Source: Flavobacterium daemonense (GTDB lineage Bacteria; Bacteroidota; Bacteroidia; Flavobacteriales; Flavobacteriaceae). Taken from it: 64,000 nt of DNA. The notes beneath the pieces are model-generated. The model was not told the DNA's origin, ran no database searches, and saw only the letters and a list, made by a program, of their open reading frames with translations. Positions 9,681 through 19,147 of this stretch are shown in pieces. Within the stretch, counting starts at the first letter, position 1; each line of letters starts with the position of its first letter. The DNA is taken from positions 62,001-126,000 of the forward strand of contig NZ_VJYD01000007.1 of assembly GCF_007341385.1 (NCBI RefSeq), written 5' to 3'. The position numbers were made by a program, and so were the translations under genes.

Positions 9681-10517
9681 TTATTTTAAACTTCCAATTC
9701 TCCCATGATCTGAGTAAGATCTATGTACAACAAATTCATTATCTAAAGGCTTTTCTGAAAGAAAAGTTATGTCACAAAAATAGTTTTCTTCAATAGGATT
9801 CAGTCGCCACGGAATTATGCTTTTATAGTCTAAAACCCAGCCACTTTTTTCCAAATCCTTTGTTTTCAAATCATTCCATGAAGAAATATAATCCATCCAC
9901 AAATACCCTAACTCCCATGCTTGTTTTTCTAACTCTTCAATATTCTGTATATCTACCACTCTCAAGCCACCGACATTTTCTTGGCTGACCGCCCTCGATC
10001 CGTCATTTAATAGGATACCTTTCAAGGAAGGCTGACAAAAATAATGAGTATCTTTTTTCATGAATTGGTCCACATCGACATCAATTTCTTTGCAAATTTC
10101 ATCAAAAGTACTTTCTTGAAAATTTGGATTTATTTTTACATAACGAACTAGGTCATAATATCTAATCCAGCGCATGTTTTTATATAAACCTAGACCTGCA
10201 GCATTTGCAGCTGTAGCTGCTAATGGAAAATAATTACGAGCTAATTCATATAACCGCCCTAAAATACCTTTTCCTCTGCATTCTTCATTTAGATAAACAT
10301 TAATTATCCAAGCTAATCCGCCGCCAAAATTTGCTCCAACATGACCCACAACTGTTCCTAACTCATTTATACAAATAAATGAGCGCCCGAATTTTTTATC
10401 TCCAAACTGCCATTCCCAAAACTCTTTGTTATGTAATGGATGATTTTCTCTATAAATTATCTTGAAAAAAGGTTGCAAAATTTCCCAGTCTTCAATAGTT
10501 GCTTCTCTTGTAGTCAT
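9681..10517 (-). CDS. GNAT-family N-acetyltransferase
   Basis: A 278-residue protein whose first half is a GNAT domain. NELGTVVGHVGANFGG and NEECRGKGILGRLYELA (acetyl-CoA motif A, Q/R-x2-G-x-G pattern) are at about 50-110, followed by NAAGLGLYKNMRW. The second half (about 150-278) has no recognised motif. With the neighbouring deacetylase it may re-acylate a freed amino group on the sialic acid or amino-sugar glycan. The spacing is 3 bases from the deacetylase. Confidence 0.8.
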   Translation of the reverse strand: MTTREATIEDWEILQPFFKIIYRENHPLHNKEFWEWQFGDKKFGRSFICINELGTVVGHVGANFGGGLAWIINVYLNEECRGKGILGRLYELARNYFPLAATAANAAGLGLYKNMRWIRYYDLVRYVKINPNFQESTFDEICKEIDVDVDQFMKKDTHYFCQPSLKGILLNDGSRAVSQENVGGLRVVDIQNIEELEKQAWELGYLWMDYISSWNDLKTKDLEKSGWVLDYKSIIPWRLNPIEENYFCDITFLSEKPLDNEFVVHRSYSDHGRIGSLK

Positions 10518-10520
10518 ATT

Positions 10521-11432
10521 TTATTTATAATTTTTTCCACCAATTAAATCATTACAATCAAATCTATTTAATAGTAAATGATTTTCGGCTAAAGTATTAA
10601 TTCCTCTTGTGGTTGTAAAGCCAATTTTATAGCCTTCATCCTTTGCAATATCAGCAACTTGTTTTGTGCAAGCTTCTGAAGTTCCATATGGGTATGATAA
10701 AATATCGATTTTAGAATCAGTAAGATTTTCTAAGTAAGACTTTGAATTTGCAAGTTCAAATTTAATATCGTCTGAATTTAATAGTCCCAAAGGATAATGG
10801 CTGTGTGTATGGCTCCCTAAACATTCTTTTGCTGCAAGATATTTTAAATTTTGTTCAGAAAGATACAATGTCTCCAAAACTTCCAATTCGTTAAAATACT
10901 TTTTAAACAAATCTTCGATAATAAACTCCTGTTCTTTATAATTTAATTTAAAATTTAAAATATACTTTAATGTTGCATTATCTTCATCGTCGTAAATATA
11001 AATTGCTCTAGCTCTTTGCATTTCATCTTCTAAAAAATCAAAATTGTCAATTTCAGAAAGTTTCATACGTAATTCAGAGCTTGAAATAATCGATCTCAAA
11101 AGATGAGTTTTATGAACCGTACTAACTTTTTTGTTTTCAAAATTTATCGAATTAACAAAAAAGAGCGCTTGTATATTTAACTCATCCAAAATAGGCAAGG
11201 CGAAGTCAAACTGCTCTTTTAAGCCATCATCGAAAGTAACTAATAGATTATTCTCTTTTGGAGACAGAACTTCATCTGCATCATTTAATAAATCAACAGG
11301 TCTGATAAACATTCCCTGGTTTTTTAACAACTGTAACTGTTTTTTAAATTCATGAGGAGTAACACCAAATATACTTTGATATTTGGCCGTAAAACTGTTT
11401 CTGATGTAATGGTAATTGCTAACGGTAAGCAT
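10521..11432 (-). CDS. NodB-type polysaccharide deacetylase
   Basis: Carbohydrate esterase family 4 type protein of 303 residues. LLVTFDDGLKEQFDFALPIL (motif 1, with the catalytic Asp-Asp) at about 60-80, and the metal-binding GSHTHSHYPLG (motif 2) at about 212, then LSYPYGTSEA (motif 3) are present. There is no signal peptide, so it may act on an intracellular glycan intermediate or nucleotide-sugar product, removing N- or O-acetyl groups. It follows the fucosyltransferase and precedes a GNAT gene, a pairing that could swap acyl groups on an amino sugar. Confidence 0.82.
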   Translation of the reverse strand: MLTVSNYHYIRNSFTAKYQSIFGVTPHEFKKQLQLLKNQGMFIRPVDLLNDADEVLSPKENNLLVTFDDGLKEQFDFALPILDELNIQALFFVNSINFENKKVSTVHKTHLLRSIISSSELRMKLSEIDNFDFLEDEMQRARAIYIYDDEDNATLKYILNFKLNYKEQEFIIEDLFKKYFNELEVLETLYLSEQNLKYLAAKECLGSHTHSHYPLGLLNSDDIKFELANSKSYLENLTDSKIDILSYPYGTSEACTKQVADIAKDEGYKIGFTTTRGINTLAENHLLLNRFDCNDLIGGKNYK

Positions 11433-12333
11433 TATAATTTATAAGTTTTTTTATTCGGTTTTTAAATGACTTTTTATTTTTTTTATAATTGTATTTTGTC
11501 CTTTGAACCGAACTATATAGAAAACCGTAAACTTTTAATTTCCAATATTTATTTGACAATTTATATTTAGTAGCATCATGTACAATCCATCTGTCAGGAA
11601 AATAATCAGATTCATCATATTTTTTTGAATATTCATTGTCAAAAATTTGAACCGGCCTGATTATTTTTGATTCCTTTTTTTCGCCAAGCCACGCCAACCA
11701 CCATGAAAAAGTAGAATTGCTTATTACATAATTATCCATTTTTGAGCCTAAGCAAAGTTGCTCTATCGGATTCAAATTTTCTAGAAAATAAACATTCGGA
11801 AGAAATGAAAAATGCTTTTTACAATACTTTATATTATCACTTGTAAAAACAATGTTATAATCTTCTAAATTCTCAAAATGGTGAATCAATGCGGTCAAAT
11901 AAAATTGATACGATAATTGAAAATAATTAGGATTGTTTACAAAATCTCCCCTTCTGACAGTGACTAAAATAGTTTTTTTTGAAAATAGAAATTGATGCTT
12001 TTCAACTAAATCATTTTCAAATTGGTTATTGAATTGAAATACTTCTTTAATATTAGATCCCAAAAAGTATTTTTCGGTTTGTAGCCACCCCGATAAATCA
12101 TAATTCCCATCAGGCAATTCCCATTCATAGCAACTAAACTTGTTTTCTTTTACAATAACCCAGTCGTTACTAATGTATACAGTATTGAACTTAAATTTAA
12201 AATACTCTGAGTATTGCCATTTTGGAAAACAAAAAACTTGATTATTCTTTTCTGCTATTCCAATAGTTGAAGCAATCTGGAACAATTGATTTCCTAAATT
12301 TCCTTTTTTACCAAGATTTGAAAATGTAATCAT
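11419..12333 (-). CDS. Alpha-1,2-fucosyltransferase-like glycosyltransferase (GT11)
   Basis: A 304-residue GT11 enzyme. The GNLGNQLFQIA motif (11-21) binds the donor, VTVRRGDFVNNPNYFQL holds the conserved RRGD, FTSDNIKYCKKHF and ISNSTFSWWLAWLG follow. Family members use GDP-L-fucose and make alpha-1,2 linkages, as in H-antigen-like structures. No GDP-fucose genes (gmd, fcl) are in the window. It directly follows neuC, so fucose and sialic acid may occur in the same glycan. Overlaps the deacetylase gene by 14 bases. Confidence 0.9.
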   Translation of the reverse strand: MITFSNLGKKGNLGNQLFQIASTIGIAEKNNQVFCFPKWQYSEYFKFKFNTVYISNDWVIVKENKFSCYEWELPDGNYDLSGWLQTEKYFLGSNIKEVFQFNNQFENDLVEKHQFLFSKKTILVTVRRGDFVNNPNYFQLSYQFYLTALIHHFENLEDYNIVFTSDNIKYCKKHFSFLPNVYFLENLNPIEQLCLGSKMDNYVISNSTFSWWLAWLGEKKESKIIRPVQIFDNEYSKKYDESDYFPDRWIVHDATKYKLSNKYWKLKVYGFLYSSVQRTKYNYKKNKKSFKNRIKKLINYNAYR

Positions 12334-13463
12334 TAATTATCCCTAAATTGTTTTTGATGATTAAGGTTCCAAATAGCTGTTTTTTGAAGACATTCCAAGA
12401 ATAGCTGATTGCTGTTTCCTTGTCCGAAATCGTCATTTACTACTTGTACTTTATGCGAATCAATAATAGAAAGTGCTTCTGAAATTCCTTTTTCAGAGTA
12501 ATCAGTATTGATTATATCAGCATGAATTGCTCTATTTTGTTGTCTGGTTCCAATATTAATTATTGGAATTCCATAATATGGCGCTTCACGAATTCCAGCG
12601 CTACTGTTGCCAATAATAAACTGGCTGTTTTTTAATAATGTCAAAAAATATTCAAAACGCAGTGATGGAAAAATTCTGAATCTGGAATTTTCTTTTAGTT
12701 TATCGTAAGCCTTTAGAATAAATTGGCTTCCTAAATCATTATTTGGAAAAATGACAACATAATTGTGTTTATCATTTAACAGAGAAGCCACAAAACTTTC
12801 GGCATAATTCTCCATTTCCCTGAATTCAGTCGTCACGGGATGAAACATGACAATTGCATACTTTTCAAAATCAATTTTATAATACGATTTTGCTGTTGCT
12901 AAATCCGGCAATTGATCCGAAAACATAATATCAATGTCAGGTGAGCCAATTTCAAAAACTGATTCCTTTATTTCGCCCATTTGGATAAGTCTTTTTGCAG
13001 CCTGTTTATTTGAAACAAAATGAATATGACTCAGTTTGCTCACACTATGACGTATTAATTCATCAACAGTTCCCGAAACTTCACCGCCCTCAATATGAGC
13101 CACCAAAATATTATTTAAAGATCCTACGATTGCACCTGCGAGTGTCTCTACACGGTCACCATGTACAACAATCATATCAGGATTGATTTCTTTGCAATAA
13201 TTAGACAAACCTTCGATGGTTTTGGCCAAAGTCAAATCCATCGTGGTTTCGTGCGTATGATTCTCGAAGGTAAAAACGTTTTTAAAGTTACAACGTTCGA
13301 TTTCGATTAAGGTGTAGCCGTAAACTTCCTGCAAATGCATTCCGGTAACAAAAACATAAACTTCAAATTCCTGCTGTTTTTCAAGTATCTGAATTAATGA
13401 TTTTACCTTGCCAAAATCAGCTCTGGTTCCAGTAAGGAAAAGTATTTTTTTTGAATTATTCAA
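12333..13463 (-). CDS. neuC: Hydrolysing UDP-GlcNAc 2-epimerase (TTG start)
   Basis: Converts UDP-GlcNAc to ManNAc and UDP, the first step towards Neu5Ac. A 376-residue protein with [49 protein letters not shown] and [11 protein letters not shown]. The [10 protein letters not shown] form, rather than the WecB form, marks the hydrolysing branch. No ATG precedes the conserved start; TTG at 13463 overlapping neuB by 8 bases is the likely start, followed by AAT AAT. It shares one base with the fucosyltransferase gene. Confidence 0.93.
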   Translation of the reverse strand: MNNSKKILFLTGTRADFGKVKSLIQILEKQQEFEVYVFVTGMHLQEVYGYTLIEIERCNFKNVFTFENHTHETTMDLTLAKTIEGLSNYCKEINPDMIVVHGDRVETLAGAIVGSLNNILVAHIEGGEVSGTVDELIRHSVSKLSHIHFVSNKQAAKRLIQMGEIKESVFEIGSPDIDIMFSDQLPDLATAKSYYKIDFEKYAIVMFHPVTTEFREMENYAESFVASLLNDKHNYVVIFPNNDLGSQFILKAYDKLKENSRFRIFPSLRFEYFLTLLKNSQFIIGNSSAGIREAPYYGIPIINIGTRQQNRAIHADIINTDYSEKGISEALSIIDSHKVQVVNDDFGQGNSNQLFLECLQKTAIWNLNHQKQFRDN

Positions 13464-14496
13464 AATCCGAAAAATCTAGCTGTTCATCATTTTCAATATC
13501 CCTCAAAGCCGTTTTTCCGATCAAATCATTAAAATGTTCTGCTAGGATTTTGCCTGTGCCGGGACGTTTTACCCAAATATTCGCTTTTGATAATTTTTCG
13601 CCTTTTTTAATTGAAGCGATAGCACAAACCGTTGCAAACGCAAAATCAATAGTAACTTGTTCTTCTAAAGCTGGTTTTTTAGTTCCGCCACGCATTTGAG
13701 CGATTTCAGCACTTGCAATAATCAATTCCTGACACGCTTTTTCATCCATGCTGCAAACAATATCTGGACCTGTACGTTGCATATGATCTGTAAAATGTCT
13801 TTCCAAAATACTCGCTCCTAATGCTACAGCTCCTAAACACGCATTATTATTTAGCGTATGATCACTTAATCCGAAAACTTTATCTGGGAAAGCTTCGTGC
13901 ATTTCCATCATTGCTCCAAGACGAACTAAATGTATGGGAGTTGGATATAAGTTTGTGGTATGCAAAAGTGCAACCGGAATATTATGTTTATCAAAAATAG
14001 CGACAGCTTTTTGAACACTTTCAATAGTATTCATTCCTGTGCTTAAAATAACTGGTTTCCCAAAACTAGCAATATGCTCTAATAACGGATAATTATTGCA
14101 TTCGCCAGAACCAATTTTATACGCCGGAATATCGAATTTCTTTAATCTGTCTGCAGCGGCGCGCGAGAAAGGCGTTGAAATAAAAATCATTCCGTTGCTT
14201 TCTACATAATTTTTAAGTTCTAATTCGTCTGCCTCGTTTAAAGAACAGCGTTCCATAATTTCGTAAATCGATACATCAGCATTTCCCGGAATTACTTTTT
14301 TAGCTGCGCCACTCATTTCATCTTCTACAATATGTGTCTGATGTTTTACAATCTCAACTCCGGCTCTTTTTGCGGCATCAACCATTTCTTTGGCTACCTG
14401 CAATGAGCCTTCATGGTTAATTCCGATTTCGGCAATAACCAAAGGCAGAAAATCTGGGCCAATTTTTCTTCCTGCTATTTCTATAAATGGGTTCAT
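13456..14496 (-). CDS. neuB: N-acetylneuraminate synthase
   Basis: Condenses ManNAc with phosphoenolpyruvate to Neu5Ac. A 346-residue protein with a TIM barrel and a C-terminal antifreeze-like (SAF) domain from about 285. Visible are [73 protein letters not shown] and WVKRPGTG. The [11 protein letters not shown] and CNNYPL stretches closely resemble, from memory, the Campylobacter jejuni NeuB1 type that makes Neu5Ac, more than pseudaminic or legionaminic synthases. It overlaps neuC by 8 bases. Confidence 0.93.
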   Translation of the reverse strand: MNPFIEIAGRKIGPDFLPLVIAEIGINHEGSLQVAKEMVDAAKRAGVEIVKHQTHIVEDEMSGAAKKVIPGNADVSIYEIMERCSLNEADELELKNYVESNGMIFISTPFSRAAADRLKKFDIPAYKIGSGECNNYPLLEHIASFGKPVILSTGMNTIESVQKAVAIFDKHNIPVALLHTTNLYPTPIHLVRLGAMMEMHEAFPDKVFGLSDHTLNNNACLGAVALGASILERHFTDHMQRTGPDIVCSMDEKACQELIIASAEIAQMRGGTKKPALEEQVTIDFAFATVCAIASIKKGEKLSKANIWVKRPGTGKILAEHFNDLIGKTALRDIENDEQLDFSDFE

Positions 14497-14511
14497 AAAG
14501 TAGGTTATGAA

Positions 14512-15177
14512 TTAGGATTTTAAGTGTTTTTGATATAAATATTCGGCATAATCAAAATCGTCCTGCGTATCGATATCAACGCTGGCAAAAATATGATTAA
14601 TCTCAAATGGAAAAGCATTTTCAGAGATAATTTTATCATCCAAAATCAATTTAGATTTGGTGATATAAAGCAACCCATTTTCAAAAAAAAGTGGCTCTAA
14701 ATCTTGGCTTCGCTGACCAATTTTGTAATTGTAAGGAATGAATTTCTGATCTATTATTTTCCCTAATTTTTGATGATTTCTCGAAACTGTAAACAAACTA
14801 TCTACTTTTTTGGTTTGATAAACTTTAAAAGCTTCTTTCAATAAGTTTTGAGAACGAAGAGGATTTGTGGGCTGCAGCAAAACCACATTCTCAATCTCAT
14901 CAATTTGTTCTAAGACATTTTTCAATGCCGAAAATGTCGGTTCTAAATCACCAGAAATATTTTCAGGTCTATCAATCACTTTTGCACCAAATTCTAAAGC
15001 AATTTTCTTTATCTGTTCATCATTTGTAGAAACATAAACTTCGTCTATTATTCCAGCATTTGTCTTTGCATATAAAATACTATGTGCGAGCAACGGAATG
15101 TCTCCAAGCAATTTGATGTTTTTTTGAGGGAGCCTTTTAGATCCTCCTCTCGCCGGAATAATTGCAATAGTTTTCAA
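14512..15177 (-). CDS. neuA: CMP-N-acetylneuraminate cytidylyltransferase (TTG start)
   Basis: Activates sialic acid with CTP to CMP-sialic acid. A 221-residue protein with IAIIPARGGSKRLPQKNI at the N-terminus, the CMP-binding LLQPTNPLRS (about 100-109) and SVDIDTQDDFDYAE. The sequence begins directly at the conserved KTIAIIPARGG, and the only usable start is TTG at 15177; no ATG occurs back to the in-frame stop at 15220-15222. KdsB can be excluded because the LQPTxPLR motif and neuB/neuC context fit NeuA. 15 bases to neuB. Confidence 0.92.
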   Translation of the reverse strand: MKTIAIIPARGGSKRLPQKNIKLLGDIPLLAHSILYAKTNAGIIDEVYVSTNDEQIKKIALEFGAKVIDRPENISGDLEPTFSALKNVLEQIDEIENVVLLQPTNPLRSQNLLKEAFKVYQTKKVDSLFTVSRNHQKLGKIIDQKFIPYNYKIGQRSQDLEPLFFENGLLYITKSKLILDDKIISENAFPFEINHIFASVDIDTQDDFDYAEYLYQKHLKS

Positions 15178-15240
15178 TATTCTGATTTTTGAAATTATTT
15201 GATTAAAAAAAATTAAACCTTAAATTATGAGAAATTTTAA

Positions 15241-16056
15241 CTAGTAAAATCCATTAGCTATATTACCATTTTCATCCAATTTCCATGAACTGGAATTGCT
15301 TGCAGTTTTATTATAATATTCCTCCTCATGTGATAAATTGTGTGGGTTTATATACCAGCCCAAATGTTTTGCCACATATGGATAATTTGTTCTTAGTCCT
15401 AAATAAAAAAACTTTTTGCTTTTTAATTGTGGTCTATATAGTGCAAAAGTTGTATCAATACTCGCTAAAAAATGCCCTTCTTTCGTTTTAGTTTTCCAAA
15501 ATTTTGATTCCCATTTTAAAATGTTATTTTTTACCGGATTAAAATCGGGAATATCATCTATTGCCAAACTAAAGCCAACTTTATATCTTGTCTTAGATTT
15601 TATCAATAAATCCAAAAAAAACTTCAAAAAATCAGGAGGACAAGTAGCGATCGGAATTACATCAGGATCAGTTACTACATAATATCCTTTGGAAAATTTT
15701 TTAAAAAAGTCTTTTTCCCAAAAAACCATGTGACCATCATTTTTTTTATTAAATATTACATTTACATCATTTTTAATGCTGTTATAATAAGTTAAAAGTG
15801 GCTCGTAATTTGAATTATTATCAATTATGTGAAGATTTTTATAATCATTATTAAGCAAATAATTAATCAACAATTGTAAATTTTTTAATTGGTTAAAATT
15901 TACGATTATTATTGGTATCGTTTTAAAATCTTTTAACTGCGTTTTTACCGTTTTACTAAATTTTGCATAAATGTATGTATTATAGAATACCCTGATTCTT
16001 ATTTGTAAACTTGAATAAAAATACCGAGAACGTCTATATAAATATGTATTTTTCAA
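15241..16056 (-). CDS. Glycosyltransferase-like protein, GT2 type (TTG start)
   Basis: A 271-residue protein with a basic N-terminus, then PIIIVNFNQLKNLQLLINYL and IIDNNSNYEPLL as in GT2 enzymes, and a DPD acidic motif in YVVTDPDVIPI (about 136-146). SHEEEYYNKTASNSSSW closes the protein. No ATG is available before the conserved core; TTG at 16056 overlapping the previous stop is the likely start. It directly precedes the sialic acid genes, so a role in sialic acid transfer cannot be excluded, although it does not look like a known sialyltransferase family. 63 gene-free bases follow. Confidence 0.75.
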   Translation of the reverse strand: MKNTYLYRRSRYFYSSLQIRIRVFYNTYIYAKFSKTVKTQLKDFKTIPIIIVNFNQLKNLQLLINYLLNNDYKNLHIIDNNSNYEPLLTYYNSIKNDVNVIFNKKNDGHMVFWEKDFFKKFSKGYYVVTDPDVIPIATCPPDFLKFFLDLLIKSKTRYKVGFSLAIDDIPDFNPVKNNILKWESKFWKTKTKEGHFLASIDTTFALYRPQLKSKKFFYLGLRTNYPYVAKHLGWYINPHNLSHEEEYYNKTASNSSSWKLDENGNIANGFY

Positions 16057-16970
16057 GATTCGTTTTTAATAACAGGTTTCCAATAAATTTTTGTTTCTTC
16101 TAATTCTTGATATTCTTGATATTCTTTCAAAGAGAATCTGTTTGCGTTTTTTATAATTTTCGGAATTGAAAAAACCAAATCAAAGAGTGCTAAAACTAAT
16201 GCTTTTAATGCTTTGAAATCGCCTTTAAAAACTTTTAATTTAAGCTGCATCCAAACTGAATAAGCAAATCGTTTTGGAATTATTGAAATTGGCAAAAACA
16301 AAAAATACAAATACCATCCAGATCGCAACGATCGTCGGAGTCTTACACTGTAATCTTTATCTTTTCTTCGAGATTTCACTTCAACACGATGATTTACCAA
16401 AATTTCTGGCAAGTAATGCACCTCCCATTTTTTTTTGAATAACTGATAGGACGCAAAATCTTCTTCGCCATAAAAAACAAACCATTCAGGATAATTCGGA
16501 ATGTCGCGCCATGCTTTCATGTTCCAAACATGACCACAGCCAACAAAACCTCTTGTGCGTTCACTTTTTTCCTTAGAAAATGTATTTTGTGGCAACTCTA
16601 AACCCCAAAAAATTCTGCATGCAATAACACCGCATTTTGGATTTGAAATAAAATAATCTTCTATATTTTCAAGTACCTTTTCGGATAAAAAATGAGCATC
16701 ATCATCTAATGAAATTGCATAACTAGCGCTGGTTTTGTTGAGCATTTGGTTGCGGCAATGAATCAACCCTTTCGAAAATTCATTCTGAAACAAAATAATA
16801 TCTGGGTAATTTTCTTTGATGAATGTACTGGTTTCATCAGTTGAGCCATCATCAAAAACAACACATTCTACATCATTTCTAGTCAGCAAATGTTGAATTT
16901 TAATCAACGTAAAAGCTAAATCATCTTTACGATTTTTGGTCGTTATAAGAATTGAAAATTTCTTCAACAT
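16053..16970 (-). CDS. Glycosyltransferase, GT2
   Basis: A 305-residue GT2 enzyme counted from the ATG at 16970. A TTG six codons upstream (16988) is possible but would overlap the preceding gene. FSILITTKNRKDDLAFTLI, FDDGSTDET and ISLDDDAHFL (metal-binding Asp cluster) are clear, with GEEDFASYQLF as the ED base motif. A short tandem repeat encodes YQEYQE near the C-terminus. Its stop overlaps the next start as TTGA. Confidence 0.87.
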   Translation of the reverse strand: MLKKFSILITTKNRKDDLAFTLIKIQHLLTRNDVECVVFDDGSTDETSTFIKENYPDIILFQNEFSKGLIHCRNQMLNKTSASYAISLDDDAHFLSEKVLENIEDYFISNPKCGVIACRIFWGLELPQNTFSKEKSERTRGFVGCGHVWNMKAWRDIPNYPEWFVFYGEEDFASYQLFKKKWEVHYLPEILVNHRVEVKSRRKDKDYSVRLRRSLRSGWYLYFLFLPISIIPKRFAYSVWMQLKLKVFKGDFKALKALVLALFDLVFSIPKIIKNANRFSLKEYQEYQELEETKIYWKPVIKNES

Positions 16971-16974
16971 TTTA

Positions 16975-17985
16975 TTAATAATTTTCAATCATGCCTACAG
17001 GCAATTTTTTATATTTTAAAAACAATTTTATTGTCCATTTAACTGAAAACATTTTAACAAAGAGACGGTTTTTAATAAAATATAATAGCTTATTTTGCCT
17101 TTTATTGATGTGGAAATTCTTTTTTAAATTATTAGATTGCACTCTGTTATTTTTTGAATCTTCCATCCAACTTTCAAAAACATTTCCCATATGATAGGCA
17201 TAATTATCATAAGTTGTCAAACGCCAATACTCTTTTTTCAAAGGAAGTTTATCCAAATATGCTTCACTTGAAGCCCCCATTTTATACCCTATATGTGTTA
17301 CAATATTGCTAAAAATGTCTTTTTTATATGTCGCTACAAAATGACCGGAACCTATTAGAACACTTAAATCTGAATCAATTTTAAGCCCCAAAGCGTATTC
17401 TAAATAATTTTGATTATAATCTCGGTCCCAACCAATACTATCATAAAAACGGATTAAAGCTTCTTTATTCTTTACAGGAATAAATTGAAGTTTAGAACTT
17501 AATAGATTGTCAAAGACTACATTACCACAATGATTTTCATACATTTTAAATTGTGGAACAATCCCTACCACACCGGCCTTTGGCACTTTTGCAAATACTT
17601 CTGTTGTTTCATTTTGCCAATTCGGTAAAAACAAAACATCAGAATCTGAGATGGTAACCAATTCGATATTATTTCCGGCTAATCCTTTTAAAACTGCATT
17701 GAGTTTCCCAATATTCTCTGTATGAATGACTTCATGAATTTTTTTTTCTGCAAAAAGCGAATCCAAATAATTCGAAATTACTTTATCACTCCCATTGTTC
17801 ACAATCGTAACAAAAGTCTTATCATGTATAGTATCTATTAGTGATTCTATGCATAATTTTAATATGGCAAAACTATCTTTGAAATATCCCTCCTGATTTG
17901 GAATAAAGACAGGAATAATGATTTGATGAAAATATTCAGAATCATTAATTTTCTGGTCTTTATATGGATTATAGCCTATTCGCAT
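16975..17985 (-). CDS. Glycosyltransferase, GT2-like
   Basis: A 336-residue protein with a GT-A core. IIPVFIPNQEGYFKDSF opens the domain, FVTIVNNGSDK follows, and the acidic motif is ITISDSDVLF-like (SDSDVLFLPNW, about 112-122). The conserved NIGKLNAVLKGL stretch supports GT2. The C-terminus is basic. It ends 4 bases before the next start. Confidence 0.8.
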   Translation of the reverse strand: MRIGYNPYKDQKINDSEYFHQIIIPVFIPNQEGYFKDSFAILKLCIESLIDTIHDKTFVTIVNNGSDKVISNYLDSLFAEKKIHEVIHTENIGKLNAVLKGLAGNNIELVTISDSDVLFLPNWQNETTEVFAKVPKAGVVGIVPQFKMYENHCGNVVFDNLLSSKLQFIPVKNKEALIRFYDSIGWDRDYNQNYLEYALGLKIDSDLSVLIGSGHFVATYKKDIFSNIVTHIGYKMGASSEAYLDKLPLKKEYWRLTTYDNYAYHMGNVFESWMEDSKNNRVQSNNLKKNFHINKRQNKLLYFIKNRLFVKMFSVKWTIKLFLKYKKLPVGMIENY

Positions 17986-19118
17986 TTTAAAATACTTTTG
18001 TACATTTCTAGTACTTTTAATTTATTTTCGAAATAGTCCAATTTATCTAATGCAATCTCTTTGTTTTTCGCAAAAGCAATTTCTAACAAATTTATATTTG
18101 ATAAAGCATTAAGAATCTTTTCTTTTATTTCTAATATTGACTCTGGATTCTGGATTAAAAAACCATTTTCAGCGTTTGTAATTACTTCTTCAGTAACACC
18201 ACCCGGGTTTGATTGAATTGGAAAAGCTCCCATTACAATTGCTTCTAAAAGCGTATTTGGCATTCCATCCGAAATACTATTTCCAATATATAACAATGAT
18301 TTGCCCATCAACTCCATCAATTCTTGATGAGAAAGTCCGTGTCTGTCGAAAACTTTAAAATTAAGTTGATTTGATTTTATATAATCCATTGCCTTCGGAT
18401 GTGCACCAAAAACTATAATTTCAAAATTTTGAATTTGGTTTTGAATATAATGCAAAGCCTTGATAATATTCAAACCTCTTCCAAACTGATTTTCATAACC
18501 TTTTACTAAAATTATTTTTCGTTCTGCAATGGACTTTTTATAACCTTCCAATTCTTTCAATTTATAACCTGTCCCACCGGGAATAACCCCCATATGTTTT
18601 CCTAAAAAACCCAATTGTTGCGCTAATTCAAAATCCCGTTGACAATCTGTATGCAAAAAATTAACTCTTTTTAAAACTCCATTTATTTTTTTCAAATGAA
18701 GCGAAAATTGTCGGTAATAATATAAATCAGTGCCCCAACAAGAATATAGCCATTTAATGGCTGGATATTTTTTCATTGTTTTGAGAATCGAATAACTACA
18801 ACTTTGCATTTCAAAACTATGGATAATATCTGGTTGAATCTCTAAAATAATCGTTTCTAAATATTCGTTTTCAGAAACTTCCAAAAAGGGCAATACCATT
18901 TCATAAAATCTAGGAAATTTTTTACTCAAAAAATATTCCCCTTTTATATGGGGGATTTTCCTCTCTTTCCATCCAGTAAATTGAGAGACAGAGCATGTGG
19001 TTTCAAGTTTTCCTCTACCTAAAATATCGAACCAATATAATTCATGACCTGAGTCTTTCAAATTTTCTATCCAACGGGTTACGTGAACAGAAGGCATAGA
19101 AACAAAAAGTATCTTCAT
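17976..19118 (-). CDS. Glycosyltransferase, GT4-like
   Basis: A 380-residue GT-B enzyme. ILFVSMPSVHVTRWIENL at the N-terminus, WLYSCWGTDLYYY (about 143-155) and a donor motif ISDGMPNTLLEAIVMGAFP (about 290-308). The HVTRWIENL form marks a subgroup common in Bacteroidota. Overlaps the next gene by 10 bases. Confidence 0.85.
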   Translation of the reverse strand: MKILFVSMPSVHVTRWIENLKDSGHELYWFDILGRGKLETTCSVSQFTGWKERKIPHIKGEYFLSKKFPRFYEMVLPFLEVSENEYLETIILEIQPDIIHSFEMQSCSYSILKTMKKYPAIKWLYSCWGTDLYYYRQFSLHLKKINGVLKRVNFLHTDCQRDFELAQQLGFLGKHMGVIPGGTGYKLKELEGYKKSIAERKIILVKGYENQFGRGLNIIKALHYIQNQIQNFEIIVFGAHPKAMDYIKSNQLNFKVFDRHGLSHQELMELMGKSLLYIGNSISDGMPNTLLEAIVMGAFPIQSNPGGVTEEVITNAENGFLIQNPESILEIKEKILNALSNINLLEIAFAKNKEIALDKLDYFENKLKVLEMYKSILKCE

Positions 19119-19147
19119 TAATCTTAATTAAAAAACATTACTTAATT

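Noticed and set aside
14512..15177. KdsB (CMP-Kdo synthetase) instead of NeuA
   Set aside because: Direct coupling to neuB and neuC and the LQPTNPLRS motif fit NeuA.
16100..16130. Tandem repeat TTCTTGATA in the GT2 gene at 16053
   Set aside because: Only two copies inside coding sequence (YQEYQE); not a CRISPR or a variable-number tract that I can support.
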